Source: JAFEDN01 sp963844565
GTDB lineage: Bacteria; Pseudomonadota; Gammaproteobacteria; Coxiellales; Coxiellaceae
NCBI GenBank assembly: GCA_963844565.1
Contig: CAWJON010000002.1
Span: forward strand, 1,550,001 to 1,614,000
Length of the DNA: 64,000 nucleotides
Direction of reading: 5' to 3'
A program made the position numbers and the translations under genes. Of this stretch, positions 17,301 to 26,533 are shown piece by piece; position 1 is the first letter of the stretch, and every line of letters begins with the position of its first letter. The notes under the pieces are model-generated. The model was not told the DNA's origin. It searched no databases and worked only from the letters and a program-made list of their open reading frames with translations.

Positions 17301-19269
17301 ATGAGCACTAAAACAACCAGCAACAAAATTATTGGTATTGATTTAGGTACCACTAACTCCTGTGTGGCTATTATGGAGGGTGGAAAAGTTCGAGTAATCG
17401 AAAATGCCGAAGGTGGTCGTACCACACCTTCAATCGTCGCCTACGATAAAGACGGTAACATTTTGGTGGGCGCTGCCGCCAAAAGACAAGCCGTAACCAA
17501 TCCTGATCGAACACTCTACGCGATTAAGCGTCTGATTGGCCGCAAATTTAAAGATTCGATTGTGCAAAAAGACATTAAAATGGTTCCTTACAAAATTGTT
17601 GAAGCTGAAAATGGCGACGCCTGGGTTGAAGTAAATGGCCAAAAATTGGCTCCTCAACAAATTTCCGCACAAGTACTCATCAAAATGAAAAAAACCGCCG
17701 AAGACTATCTGGGTGAAGAAGTAACTCAAGCCGTTATTACTGTTCCAGCTTATTTCAATGATTCACAACGTCAAGCCACTAAAGACGCCGGCCGCATTGC
17801 GGGTTTAGATGTCAAACGTATTATCAACGAACCTACCGCTGCCGCGTTGGCTTACGGCATGGACAAGAAAAAAGGTGATACAAAAATTGCTGTCTACGAC
17901 TTGGGTGGTGGAACTTTTGATATTTCAATTATTGAAATCGCTGAAGTGGATGGCGAACACCAATTTGAAGTGCTCGCAACCAATGGTGACACCTTCTTGG
18001 GTGGTGAAGATTTTGACATGCGATTAATCGAATATCTGGCTGAAGAATTCAAAAAAGAAACCGGCATTGATTTACATAAAGATCCTCTGGCTTTACAGCG
18101 TTTGAAAGAAGCCGCCGAAAAAGCCAAAATTGAATTATCTTCTGCACAACAAACCGATGTTAATCTGCCTTATATCACGGCCGACGCCAACGGACCCAAA
18201 CATTTAAATATTAGAGTCACTCGTTCTAAGCTCGAATCTTTGGTGGAAGAGTTGATTCAACGCACCATTGAACCTTGTAAAATTGCCATTAAAGATGCCG
18301 GCCTTAAGGTATCTGAAATTAACGACGTTATTTTAGTCGGCGGTCAAACCCGCATGCCTAAAGTCCAAGAAGTGGTGAAAAATTTATTTGGCAAAGAACC
18401 TCGACATGACGTCAATCCCGATGAAGCGGTTGCAATTGGTGCAGCCATTCAGGGTGCGGTGTTTTCGGGTGAAGTTAAAGATGTCTTATTGCTTGACGTT
18501 ACTCCACTCTCCTTAGGTATTGAAACCATGGGTGGGGTAATGACCAAATTGATCGAGAAAAATACCACGATTCCGACCAAAACCTCACAAGTTTTTTCTA
18601 CTGCTGAAGATCAGTCAAACAGCAGTAACCATTCATGTTTTACAGGGCGAAAGAGAAATGGCTTCCGCCAATAAATCCTTGGGGCGGTTTGATCTTGCAG
18701 ATATTCCGGCCGCACCACGAGGAACGCCACAAATTGAGGTTACTTTTGATATTGATGCCAATGGTATCTTGCATGTTTCTGCAAAAGATAAGGCAACCGG
18801 CAAACAACAATCTATTGTGATTAAAGCTTCATCAGGCCTTTCTGACGAAGAAATCCAAAAAATGGTTAAAGACGCCGAGGCCAACAAAGAAGCAGACAAA
18901 CGTTTCCATGAGTTGGTCGAATCACGCAATAAAGCAGATAGTTTGATCCATTCAGCAACCAAGTTGTTGACTGACCTTAAAGATCAAGTCGCAGGTTCTG
19001 AGAAAACCACCGTCGAAAAAAATATTGAAGACCTGAAAAATTTAATTAAAGGCGATGATAAAGACGCGATTGACGCCAAAGCGAATGAGCTTTCTGAACA
19101 AGTAACCAAACTGGCTGAACAAGCACAAAAACAAGGCGGCGGTTCATCCGGAGAAGGCGGTGATGCCGGGGGCGCTGGCGCCTCAGACGCGGGTTCATCT
19201 TCGGGTAAAGAAAACGTCGTGGACGCAGAGTTTGAAGAAGTCAAAGAAGACGACAAAAAGAAAAAATAG
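17301..19269 (+). CDS. dnaK: Chaperone DnaK (Hsp70), one frameshift in the sequence
   Basis: ATP-dependent folding chaperone. The N-terminal ATPase domain shows GIDLGTTNSC near 14 and DLGGGTFDISI near 201, and the substrate-binding domain is followed by a Gly-rich lid tail ending EEVKEDDKKKK. Reading is interrupted near 18612: the first frame (17301-18674) leaves the family sequence after FSTAED, and the next frame (18658-19269) carries on with VTIHVLQGEREMA. One extra base, probably the C in GATCAGTCAA, explains it; without it the protein is 655 residues, the normal length. All other parts are well conserved, so I take the shift as a consensus error rather than a mutation. Confidence 0.93.
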
Positions 19270-19270
19270 C

Positions 19271-19310
19271 TGAGTCCCATTAATGGGCTTTGCCCATGTG
19301 CAGGATATAA
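19271..19310. repeat. Partial intergenic repeat between dnaK and dnaJ
   Basis: The segment TGGGCTTTGCCCATGTGCAGGAT matches one flank of the intergenic repeat family, for example 49380-49403 between rpoC and rpoB. Only this flank is present, without the G-rich core hairpin. It forms a small stem (ATGGGC/GCCCAT) just before the dnaJ ribosome-binding site. Confidence 0.55.
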
Positions 19311-19319
19311 ATCAAGATT

Positions 19320-20435
19320 ATGGCCAAAGAAGATTATTACGAAATTTTGGGAGTTTCACGTCAAGTAAACGAAGTGGAACTTAAAAAAGCTTATCGTCGT
19401 CAAGCTATGAAATATCATCCGGATCGTAATCCGGGTGATAAGTCGGCAGAAACACATTTCAAAAAAGTTAATGAGGCTTATAGTGTACTCTCGGACGATT
19501 CGAAACGAGCGGCCTATGATCAATTTGGCCATGCTGGGGTAGACCCTTCTCAAGGTGGCGGAGGATTTGGCGGATTCCAAGACGTTGGCGATATCTTTGG
19601 CGACATTTTCGGCGATATCTTTGGCGGCGGACGCGGCAGACAAAGGAGTCAACGCGGTTCAGATCTAATCTATGAACTTATTCTTGATTTAGAAGAAGCC
19701 GTTCGTGGCACCACCAAAACAATTAAGGTACCTACCTTAGCTAATTGTGATGAATGCAAAGGCAGCGGCGGCAAAAAAGGCAGCAAACCAATTACCTGTA
19801 AAACTTGCAATGGCGCTGGGCAAATTCGTATGCAACACGGTTTTATTGCTGTGCAACAAACTTGTTCTGCTTGTGGTGGTCAAGGTCAAGTAATTAGTGA
19901 TCCCTGCCCACGCTGCCGAGGTCAAGGCCGACTTCAAGAAGAGAAAAAATTATCCGTAAAAATCCCCGCCGGCGTTGATAATGGTGACCGCGTGCGCTTA
20001 GTTGGAGAAGGCGAAGCTGGCGCTCAAGGCGCTTCTGCAGGTGATTTATATGTGCAAATTCGAGTTCGTGAACATCCTATTTTTAGCCGGCAAGAAAATG
20101 ATCTTTACACCGAAGTTCCTATCAGTTTTATTTCCGCTGCGCTCGGTGGGGAAATTACGGTTCCTACTTTAGACGGTCAAGCGCAATTAAACATTCCAAC
20201 AGAAACACAAAGCGGAAAACAATTCCGTTTACGCGGCAAAGGAATTAAAGCTTTGCGCAGCGGCGCTGTTGGCGATTTAATCTGCCAAGTGATTGTAGAA
20301 ACCCCGGTGCACTTGAACGCTCGTCAAAAAGAAATCCTAAAAGAATTTGAACAAGAATTAATAAAAGATGGAAAAAAACATAGCCCACGCGCGCAAAGTT
20401 GGTTTGACGCCGTGAAAAGATTTTTTAGCCATTGA
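19320..20435 (+). CDS. dnaJ: Co-chaperone DnaJ (Hsp40)
   Basis: Delivers substrates to DnaK and stimulates its ATPase. The 371 residues contain the J domain (1-70) with the YHPDRN motif near 32, a Gly/Phe-rich stretch (GGGGFGGF then repeated FGDIFGDIFG), and the zinc-binding region with four CxxCxGxG repeats: CDECKGSG, CKTCNGAG, CSACGGQG and CPRCRGQG between about 145 and 205. The C-terminal substrate-binding domain and length are normal (E. coli 376). It starts 50 bp after dnaK and completes the grpE-dnaK-dnaJ set. Confidence 0.97.
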   Translation: MAKEDYYEILGVSRQVNEVELKKAYRRQAMKYHPDRNPGDKSAETHFKKVNEAYSVLSDDSKRAAYDQFGHAGVDPSQGGGGFGGFQDVGDIFGDIFGDIFGGGRGRQRSQRGSDLIYELILDLEEAVRGTTKTIKVPTLANCDECKGSGGKKGSKPITCKTCNGAGQIRMQHGFIAVQQTCSACGGQGQVISDPCPRCRGQGRLQEEKKLSVKIPAGVDNGDRVRLVGEGEAGAQGASAGDLYVQIRVREHPIFSRQENDLYTEVPISFISAALGGEITVPTLDGQAQLNIPTETQSGKQFRLRGKGIKALRSGAVGDLICQVIVETPVHLNARQKEILKEFEQELIKDGKKHSPRAQSWFDAVKRFFSH

Positions 20436-20514
20436 AATAGCTGCGACCCCGAGCACAGAGGTACTGCCATAAGCTAAGCCTGGAGAACAAGCTACCGCAA
20501 ACGTCAAAAAAGGC

Positions 20515-20572
20515 TTGATATAGAGTAGTCGAATTTATATAATATAACCAGTTAACAAACTAGTTAACAAAC
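20515..20572 (+). promoter_or_regulatory. Promoter and repeat operator of the toxin-antitoxin operon
   Basis: TTGATA at 20515-20520 and TATAAT at 20538-20543 are separated by exactly 17 bases, a near-consensus sigma-70 promoter. Just downstream the 10-mer GTTAACAAAC occurs twice, at 20551-20560 and 20563-20572, with 12-base spacing, each half holding the palindrome GTTAAC. This is a likely operator for autoregulation by the antitoxin-toxin complex. The antitoxin ATG follows 22 bp later after GGGGGG. Confidence 0.75.
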
Positions 20573-20594
20573 AGTTATATCTGGGGGGTTATCA

Positions 20595-20840
20595 ATGTTT
20601 AAAGAGATCGGTTCTTTCAATGCCAAGGCTCAGTTGTCTGAATTACTTCGAGAAGTAAAGCGAGGGCAACGCTTTACAATAACCTTGAGAGGCCGTCCTG
20701 TTGCTGATTTAGTACCCACCGGTAGCGCTGGTGGCCCAGTCGATGCGCACGCTGCAGTAGAAAATATGCGAAATATTAATAAAATACATAAAGTTTCCTT
20801 GCGAACATTAAAAGAATGGATTACTGAAGGTCGAAAATGA
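20595..20840 (+). CDS. Phd/YefM-family antitoxin
   Basis: An 81-residue antitoxin whose N-terminal part FKEIGSFNAKAQLSELLREVKRGQRFTITLRGRPVADLVP (known Phd/YefM fold region, about 2-42) binds DNA. The C-terminal half is a charged, extended tail that would wrap the toxin. It overlaps the downstream PIN-domain toxin by 4 bp (ATGA), the typical layout of a type II toxin-antitoxin pair. A strong promoter with tandem GTTAACAAAC sites precedes it. The family call rests on the N-terminal pattern, and the partner supports it. Confidence 0.88.
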   Translation: MFKEIGSFNAKAQLSELLREVKRGQRFTITLRGRPVADLVPTGSAGGPVDAHAAVENMRNINKIHKVSLRTLKEWITEGRK

Positions 20841-21286
20841 AGTTGGTACTAGATGCATCTATGGCTTTGGCATGGTTATTTGTACGCCAAAATAAGGAAG
20901 ATGCCACTTGTGCAGATAAAGTTTTGTTAGCTCTCAGTGAAGCTGAAGTTTTTGTTCCTTCACTCTGGCATACTGAAATTGCAAATAGTCTGTTAGTGGC
21001 AGAGCGACGTCGAGTAGTCACTGAAGCCCAGGTTATTGATTACATAAATCGATTGTCTGCATTGCCTATTATTACCGATGCCGCGACGGTGGCTGACCGA
21101 CGTGATTTAGTCTTAGCCCTGGCAAGAGAACATCAGTTAACTGCTTATGATGCTGTCTACCTTGATTTAGCCTTACGAACTGGTTCAATACTTGCTACTT
21201 TCGACGTACAGCTCGCTGAAGCAATGAGGTCGGCAGGCGGAATTGTGTTTGGGCAGATATCCAAAAGGAAGAATCCATCAACTTAA
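20837..21286 (+). CDS. VapC-type PIN-domain toxin ribonuclease
   Basis: A 149-residue PIN-domain protein expected to cleave RNA and to be held inactive by the antitoxin encoded just upstream. The acidic residues of the active site are visible: D6 in LVLDASMALAW, E42-type Glu in WHTEIANSLL, and the Asp pair in LTAYDAVYLDLAL near 103-107, with a last Asp in LATFDVQLAEAM. Length is slightly above the common 130-140. Coding by a 4-bp overlap with the antitoxin supports the pairing. RNA target is unknown. Confidence 0.9.
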   Translation: MKLVLDASMALAWLFVRQNKEDATCADKVLLALSEAEVFVPSLWHTEIANSLLVAERRRVVTEAQVIDYINRLSALPIITDAATVADRRDLVLALAREHQLTAYDAVYLDLALRTGSILATFDVQLAEAMRSAGGIVFGQISKRKNPST

Positions 21287-21324
21287 TGATAGCGTTTTAA
21301 ACACATTTTCTAAAGGAATAGATT

Positions 21325-22113
21325 ATGCTCATGGCTCACCACTTAGGGATAGTTATTATCACCTCCAGTATGGTTATTGCTGCGGCAATTTGTTTTGTTA
21401 TTAGAAAAATTTTTTCATTTCGAATCTTGCAAGCACATCATGAAGTGGCTTTTCCTATTTTTTTACAAATTGGAGTGATTTATGCCATGTTACTGTCCAT
21501 GACTTTTTCATTAGTTTGGGATGGCTTTAAAGATACTCAGCAGGATTTGGAATTGGAGGCCTCTAGCTTAATTACCCTTATGCATCTTGCTCAAGGATTA
21601 CCAAATCCAACTCGCCAACAAATCCAGGTTGGAATTTCCCGTTATGCTTATTCTATTGTCACTCGGGAATGGGAGACCATGAAATCGCAGCATGAAGACC
21701 TACAAACTTGGCAACTCCTCAACGACGTCGAAAAAATCTATCTTAACTTTCAACCAAAAAACGTTACTGAAAACGACATTTATATGGAATCTTTGAAACG
21801 TCTGGCAGATGCAAGAACTTATCGCCGCATTAGAATTTTTCAAGTGACCGGGCCTCGACCTATTGGGCTATGGGTTATGTTGGGAATAATGGGCGTGGTG
21901 GTCATCGGCATTTCTTATCTTTTCGGAATGGAGTACCTTTGGCCGCAAGTGGCGCTAACCGCCGCTCTCACCGGCATTATCGCTTTAATCGTGCTCGTTA
22001 TCGTGGTAATGGGTAGACCCTATTCGGGGGCGATACCGATCATGAAACCTAAACCTTTTGAAGATGCTATTCAAAAATTTACTCTGATTGAAAAAAGCAG
22101 CAATTCCCGCTAA
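21325..22113 (+). CDS. DUF4239 membrane protein
   Basis: A 262-residue membrane protein with hydrophobic helices near 8-28, 48-68, 183-205 and 210-232. The layout is two helices, a soluble middle with EASSLITLMHLAQGLPNP and YAYSIVTREWETMKSQ, then two helices. This matches the DUF4239 family, which is distantly related to bestrophin-like channels; function is not known. AAAGGA lies upstream of the ATG. Unusually, the stop codon falls in the loop of a palindrome (22099-22126) that belongs to the intergenic repeat family, so the last residues SSNSR are encoded by repeat sequence. Confidence 0.72.
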   Translation: MLMAHHLGIVIITSSMVIAAAICFVIRKIFSFRILQAHHEVAFPIFLQIGVIYAMLLSMTFSLVWDGFKDTQQDLELEASSLITLMHLAQGLPNPTRQQIQVGISRYAYSIVTREWETMKSQHEDLQTWQLLNDVEKIYLNFQPKNVTENDIYMESLKRLADARTYRRIRIFQVTGPRPIGLWVMLGIMGVVVIGISYLFGMEYLWPQVALTAALTGIIALIVLVIVVMGRPYSGAIPIMKPKPFEDAIQKFTLIEKSSNSR

Positions 22114-22220
22114 AGCAGGAATTGCTTCGTGGTTTTGATGCCCAGTCACAGCTAAGCTGCACCTGGGCAATGAAGGGGGAGATCGCTCCGCTCTTCTCCC
22201 CCTTGCGATCCCCCATCGGT
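22099..22220. repeat. Palindromic intergenic repeat, copy 2
   Basis: Three elements in a row: AGCAATTCC paired with GGAATTGCT (22099-22126), CCCAG/CTGGG around the second hairpin (22141-22167), then AAGGGGGAGA with TCTCCCCCTT and the tail GATCCCCCATCGG. The last element is nearly identical to copy 1 at 10546-10600. It fills most of the 178-bp gap before nadK. Confidence 0.75.
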
Positions 22221-22309
22221 ATAGGTATGTGATTTTTTATGGACATGATTTATGCCCGAATTAATCACATTATTGCTGATGCAAAATCAGCATGCTAGAC
22301 TTCAGATCT

Positions 22310-23185
22310 ATGGGCAGCTCTTTCCAAAAAATCATTCTCATTGGACGCCCGGGCGTTCCCCTGATATCTCAAACGATTACTGCTCTTTTTCAATACTTGT
22401 TTGAGTTGAATTTTACGTTGGCCGTTGAGAAAGAAACGGCTAAAATGTTCGATCCCATCATTCCGCTTACGATTCTAACGCCCGAAGATTTGCCAAAGTA
22501 TGATCTTATTATTGTAGTGGGCGGAGATGGCAGCATGCTGAACGCTGCTCGCTTAGCCCTACCCTACAATATCCCTGTTTTGGGCATTAACCGTGGTCGT
22601 TTAGGGTTTTTAACCGACATTCATCCTAATGAGTTACATAAAGTCGGTGAGGTGTTGGCGGGGCATTACGATATTGAGTCTCGTTTTCTATTAAATGCTA
22701 ATCTTTTCAAAGATACGCAAATTGATTCCTATGCCAATGATCTGGCTTTAAATGATGTGGTGCTGTTGCCGGGCGATGTGGCGCATATGATTTCTTTTGA
22801 AATTTATATCAATCAACAATTTGTTTGCCAACACCGAGCTGACGGATTAATTATTGCCACACCAACGGGCTCTACCGCTTATGCCTTATCGGGCGGAGGT
22901 CCCATTTTACATCCGCAATTAGATGCAATTGTATTGGTGCCCATGTTCCCCCATACGTTAAGTAGTCGACCCATTGCCGTTGCAGGTGATAGTGAAATTG
23001 AACTGCAAATTGACTCAACCAACCCAACATCAGTTCATGTTAGCTGTGATGGTCAAAGCCGCATAGCTATTCCACCTGGTGGCAAAGTAAAAGTAAAAAA
23101 AGAGCCTCATTTGCTCCATTTAATTCATCCTAAAGATTACAATTATTTCAAAACTCTGCGCGAAAAATTAAAGTGGAGTAGCTAA
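22310..23185 (+). CDS. nadK: NAD kinase
   Basis: Phosphorylates NAD to NADP. The motifs GGDGSMLNAAR (about 65-75), NRGRLGFLTD, the DGLIIATPTGSTAYALSGGGP region (about 175-195) and LVPMFPHTLSSRP are all present, and the protein ends LIHPKDYNYFKTLREKLKW as in E. coli. From the ATG at 22310 the product is 291 residues and starts MGSSFQKIILIGRPG, aligning with the usual N-terminus. The in-frame ATG at 22292 would add six residues; neither has a clear ribosome-binding site. recN follows 16 bp later, a common gammaproteobacterial pair. Confidence 0.95.
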   Translation: MGSSFQKIILIGRPGVPLISQTITALFQYLFELNFTLAVEKETAKMFDPIIPLTILTPEDLPKYDLIIVVGGDGSMLNAARLALPYNIPVLGINRGRLGFLTDIHPNELHKVGEVLAGHYDIESRFLLNANLFKDTQIDSYANDLALNDVVLLPGDVAHMISFEIYINQQFVCQHRADGLIIATPTGSTAYALSGGGPILHPQLDAIVLVPMFPHTLSSRPIAVAGDSEIELQIDSTNPTSVHVSCDGQSRIAIPPGGKVKVKKEPHLLHLIHPKDYNYFKTLREKLKWSS

Positions 23186-23201
23186 GCTAGATTGAAAATT
23201 C

Positions 23202-24878
23202 ATGTTACTGAATATCGATATAAAAAATTTTATTTTAGTAGAACAATTAAATCTGGATTTTTCCACTGGATTGCACGTGCTCACTGGAGAAACGGGGGCG
23301 GGTAAATCCATCTGGGTGGACGCCATGAAATTTGCGTTGGGAGATCGAGCAGATCCATCCGTGATTAGAGAGGGCCAAAGTCGTTGTGATATTAGTTTAA
23401 CGTTTGATATCAGACATATTCCAGAGGCTCAGCAATGGCTTGAATATCATCAATTCGAAGCAGAAAAACCATCTTTGGAATGTTTAATTCGACGAACCAT
23501 CCCAATCCAGGGCGCGTCGAGAAGCACCGTTAATGGAATTCCTTGTCCTTTGCATTTGATCCGCGAGTTCAGCAATTTTTTAGTTACTATCCATGGCCAA
23601 CACGATCAATACAGTTTACTCAATAGTGATGGGCAATTGCGAATAGTGGATAGATTTGCAAAAAATGAAAAATATCTGCAGGAAATTCAGGTGATATTTT
23701 CAGAGTGGCAGCGTTTGGATAAACAAATTGCTGCGATCAAAACTTCACTAACCAATCGCCACGCCGAATTAGAACTCTTAAAATTTCAAACACTAGAATT
23801 AGAACAACTTAATTTAAAAGAATCCGAATGGGAACAATTAAGTCAATTACATCGACAAATGCATCACTCCAATCAATGGCAAAACCAATTACAGAAAGTT
23901 ACCAACCTGCTGACTGAGCATGAACAATTAGCCATCATGAATCAAATATATCAAGCGAACAATTTATTAACTACCATAAAATTAGAAGATATTCGGTTAA
24001 CCAATGCTCAAAATTTATTAAAAGATGCTGCAATTCTCTTAGAAGAAGCAGACTCCGAGTTAAATGCTTTATCGAATGCATGGCCTTTTGATCCTGAAAA
24101 ATTAACTGCAATTGAGGATCGCCTCAATAAAATTCACGATATTGCACGAAAACATCGCGTGAATCCAAACGATTTATTTAATGTTCACCAAACTCTATTA
24201 CATAAAATGAATCAATTAGAAAACGCTGAGCAAGAGCTTAACGAATTTGAAAATCAGCAAAACAATCTGCTGGGAAAATTCAAAATTGTAGCGGATCAAC
24301 TGACAAAAAGCCGGGAAAAAGCGCTTAAAAAATTAAATAAAGAGGTTACCAGTTGGATGCAGCAATTGGGTATGCAAGGCGGATTTCTTGAAATTGTATT
24401 AGAAAAAATCGAACAACCTATTCATGCTCAAGGTTTAGAAAAAATTCGCTTTCTTGTCAGCACCAATCCAGGGCAAACTCCTCAACCCATTCAAAAGTTG
24501 GCCTCAGGGGGAGAACTATCACGTTTACATTTGGCATTACAAGCTATTTCCGCCGAAGAAAACAATACCCCTACCCTGGTGTTTGATGAAGTCGATGTCG
24601 GCATTGGCGGTTCTACCGCAGTCGTGGTTGGAAAATTGTTGCGTCAATTAGGAGAAAAGACACAGGTTCTCTGCATTACCCATTTACCTCAAGTCGCTGC
24701 GTTTGGCCACCATCATTATCAAGTCACCAAATCTATCGAAAAAAACAATTCCACCAGTAAAATAAAATTATTAGATTCAGAACAGCGTGTTGAAGAGTTA
24801 GCCAGAATGCTAGGCGGAACCGAATTGACCTCTAAAATTCTAGACCACGCTAAAGAAATGCTAGAGAAAGTAATCTAG
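23202..24878 (+). CDS. recN: DNA repair protein RecN
   Basis: SMC-like ATPase that acts in double-strand break repair. The 558 residues show Walker A GETGAGKS at 29-36, long coiled-coil arms in the middle (many Gln, Leu and Glu, about 160-370), the ABC signature LASGGELSRLHLAL near 430, and Walker B TLVFDEVDVGIGG near 457 with the following GKTQV/H-type LCITHLPQVAAFGHHHY. Length matches E. coli RecN (553). It follows nadK by 16 bp and is likely in the same transcript. Confidence 0.96.
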   Translation: MLLNIDIKNFILVEQLNLDFSTGLHVLTGETGAGKSIWVDAMKFALGDRADPSVIREGQSRCDISLTFDIRHIPEAQQWLEYHQFEAEKPSLECLIRRTIPIQGASRSTVNGIPCPLHLIREFSNFLVTIHGQHDQYSLLNSDGQLRIVDRFAKNEKYLQEIQVIFSEWQRLDKQIAAIKTSLTNRHAELELLKFQTLELEQLNLKESEWEQLSQLHRQMHHSNQWQNQLQKVTNLLTEHEQLAIMNQIYQANNLLTTIKLEDIRLTNAQNLLKDAAILLEEADSELNALSNAWPFDPEKLTAIEDRLNKIHDIARKHRVNPNDLFNVHQTLLHKMNQLENAEQELNEFENQQNNLLGKFKIVADQLTKSREKALKKLNKEVTSWMQQLGMQGGFLEIVLEKIEQPIHAQGLEKIRFLVSTNPGQTPQPIQKLASGGELSRLHLALQAISAEENNTPTLVFDEVDVGIGGSTAVVVGKLLRQLGEKTQVLCITHLPQVAAFGHHHYQVTKSIEKNNSTSKIKLLDSEQRVEELARMLGGTELTSKILDHAKEMLEKVI

Positions 24879-24935
24879 TTGCGTTCCCATGTCTCAGCAT
24901 CCAAAATTTTTTCACTCCACAATAACAACCTTTTC

Positions 24936-25249
24936 ACCAACCCTAAGAGGCTTGAAACCGACTCCGCTTTGTTCAGCGACATCCGCCTACTCGCCAGTTT
25001 TGGTGTAACGGGGTCTGTCAACGGAGATATTTTCGTGCTCGCTGCGGCAATAAATAGCGGGTGCAATACACTGTAAGCACCATCGTGCAAGGTGAACTTT
25101 AATTACGATGAACTCATTCCGAATTGCCTCCACTGTGCGCGAAAACATCTCCGTTGCCACCCGTTGCAAAGCTTTCTGGCGGATGCGCTGAACAAAGCTA
25201 TGTAGGACGTAGCAGTTCATCTCAGTATTAAGTAATCTGCCTCGCCAAA
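24936..25249 (+). repeat. Left arm of a ~310-bp inverted mosaic repeat
   Basis: From ACCAACCCTAAGAGG to CTGCCTCGCCAA this stretch matches the reverse complement of 25446-25757 with roughly four of five bases the same by eye. Each arm is itself mosaic: a GCTTTGTTCAGCG-CATCCGCC module near the start appears again near the end in the opposite orientation. Short frames exist but are broken differently in the two arms, so it does not look coding. It is probably a remnant of a mobile or repeat element. Confidence 0.7.
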
Positions 25250-25445
25250 TCATCTCAGAATAGGGTAATCGCATTGACCGTATCATCCGTCATTCCGTTG
25301 AAAAACGGAATCTAGGATAAATAGCAACCTTTAATCAAATTCATACTAGTTTAACAAACACTTCCATAAAAGAAATATCTATCCTGGATTATGTTTTATA
25401 GTAGGAACAAGAAAAATAGTCCAGTCTGACGCCTTTGCTCCCAAT
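25250..25445. other. Spacer between the inverted repeat arms, with a second copy of the CATTCCGTT palindrome
   Basis: No gene is visible here. It contains the hairpin TCCGTCATTCCGTTG-AAAAACGGAATCTAGGA at 25284-25319, the second copy of the palindrome at 14974-15010. The remainder is AT-rich and shows no clear motif. Confidence 0.6.
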
Positions 25446-25757
25446 ATTGGCGAGGCAGGTACTTAATGCCGAGACGAACCGATACGTCCTGCATAGCTTT
25501 GTTCAGCGCATCCGCCAGCGAGCTTTGCATGGGTGGCAGTGGAGATTTTTTCGCGCACAGCGGAGCAAATTCGGAAACGAATTCATCAGGATAAAAGTTC
25601 ACTAAGCACGATGACGCTTACGAAGTATTGCACCTGCTATTTATGGCGCAGCGAGCACGAAAAAATTTCCACTGACGGGCCCCGTTACACCAAAATTGGC
25701 GAGTAGGCGGATGTCGCTGAACAAAGCGGAGTCGGTTTTAAACCTCTTAGGGTTGGT
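25446..25757 (-). repeat. Right arm of the ~310-bp inverted mosaic repeat
   Basis: Reverse complement relative of 24936-25249, running from ATTGGCGAGGCAG to CCTCTTAGGGTTGGT. It preserves the same module order. The two arms together could form a very large stem or reflect two insertions of one element in opposite orientation. The gene-free interval 24879-25769 consists almost wholly of this pair. Confidence 0.7.
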
Positions 25758-25769
25758 TTATATTTAACA

Positions 25770-26492
25770 TTAACCCATTGTAAAAGTCAGTGTGTCGCCG
25801 TTTGGTTTCGTAAGGCTATACTCTTTACCCTTGCTTGGGTTTGTACGAATAGACGTGGCAAAAAATTTAAAAAGCTCTTTTATTAATAAATCGTTTCCTA
25901 CCTCTATCGCAGAAAAACTTTCATTACAATACAAACTACCTCCTTCTCGAACAGGTTCCTGAAAAAGGATACGATTAGGAGTGATAGCATGAAACAGTGT
26001 GTTATGTATTTGATAGATCTCTCCTGGCTTTATATTGACAAGTAATTCATACCCATATTTTCCTTTATAAAGATCAACAATTGGCTTCCGACTCAACATA
26101 TTGGTGAAGCTAACTTTTCCAATTCGAGTAGGAATTTCAATTTCACAAGCCATATATTCGATGATTTTTTGTATCAATTCACTCTTAAAATCCATTAATC
26201 GAAAACTTTCACTAATAAAGAAACTCCACACTATTTGACGACATTCTTGAAACTTCACTATATTTTTTTCAAGGTATTCTTTTTCATATGAAGCTAAGGG
26301 TCTATTTTTTATTTTTTTAACTTCATGTAATTTTTCTTCATACCAAAAAGCTCCATAATAAGGCTGCTGCTTTGGAAGGGCTATTTTTGCAAACATAGAG
26401 TAGATCGCCACACGCCAAAAAAAATGTGGACCCACTTGGAAACCCAAATTAAGTGGATATAATTGCAATCGCTCAAAGATTATTGGTTTCAC
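25770..26492 (-). CDS. Hypothetical protein
   Basis: I do not recognise this 240-residue product. It has no signal peptide and no clear membrane helix. The N-terminal third is aromatic and basic (FQVGPHFFWRVAIYSMF, then KKIKNRPLASYEKEYLEKNI), the middle includes SESFRLMDFKSELIQKIIEYM, and the C-terminal part is beta-like (GYELLVNIKPGEIYQIHNTLFHAI). It is AT-richer than its neighbours and lies alone between a repeat block and the end of the ribosomal superoperon. Such orphan genes in this order are often lineage-specific or secreted effectors, but there is no direct evidence here. Confidence 0.5.
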   Translation of the reverse strand: MKPIIFERLQLYPLNLGFQVGPHFFWRVAIYSMFAKIALPKQQPYYGAFWYEEKLHEVKKIKNRPLASYEKEYLEKNIVKFQECRQIVWSFFISESFRLMDFKSELIQKIIEYMACEIEIPTRIGKVSFTNMLSRKPIVDLYKGKYGYELLVNIKPGEIYQIHNTLFHAITPNRILFQEPVREGGSLYCNESFSAIEVGNDLLIKELFKFFATSIRTNPSKGKEYSLTKPNGDTLTFTMG

Positions 26493-26533
26493 GACGTTAC
26501 TTCTTTTTATTTTTAATTATATATTTAAGACAT

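Noticed and set aside
24875..25602. Short ORFs in the mosaic repeat
   Set aside because: The two arms carry different breaks in the same frame and the putative peptides are not conserved between arms, so coding is unlikely.
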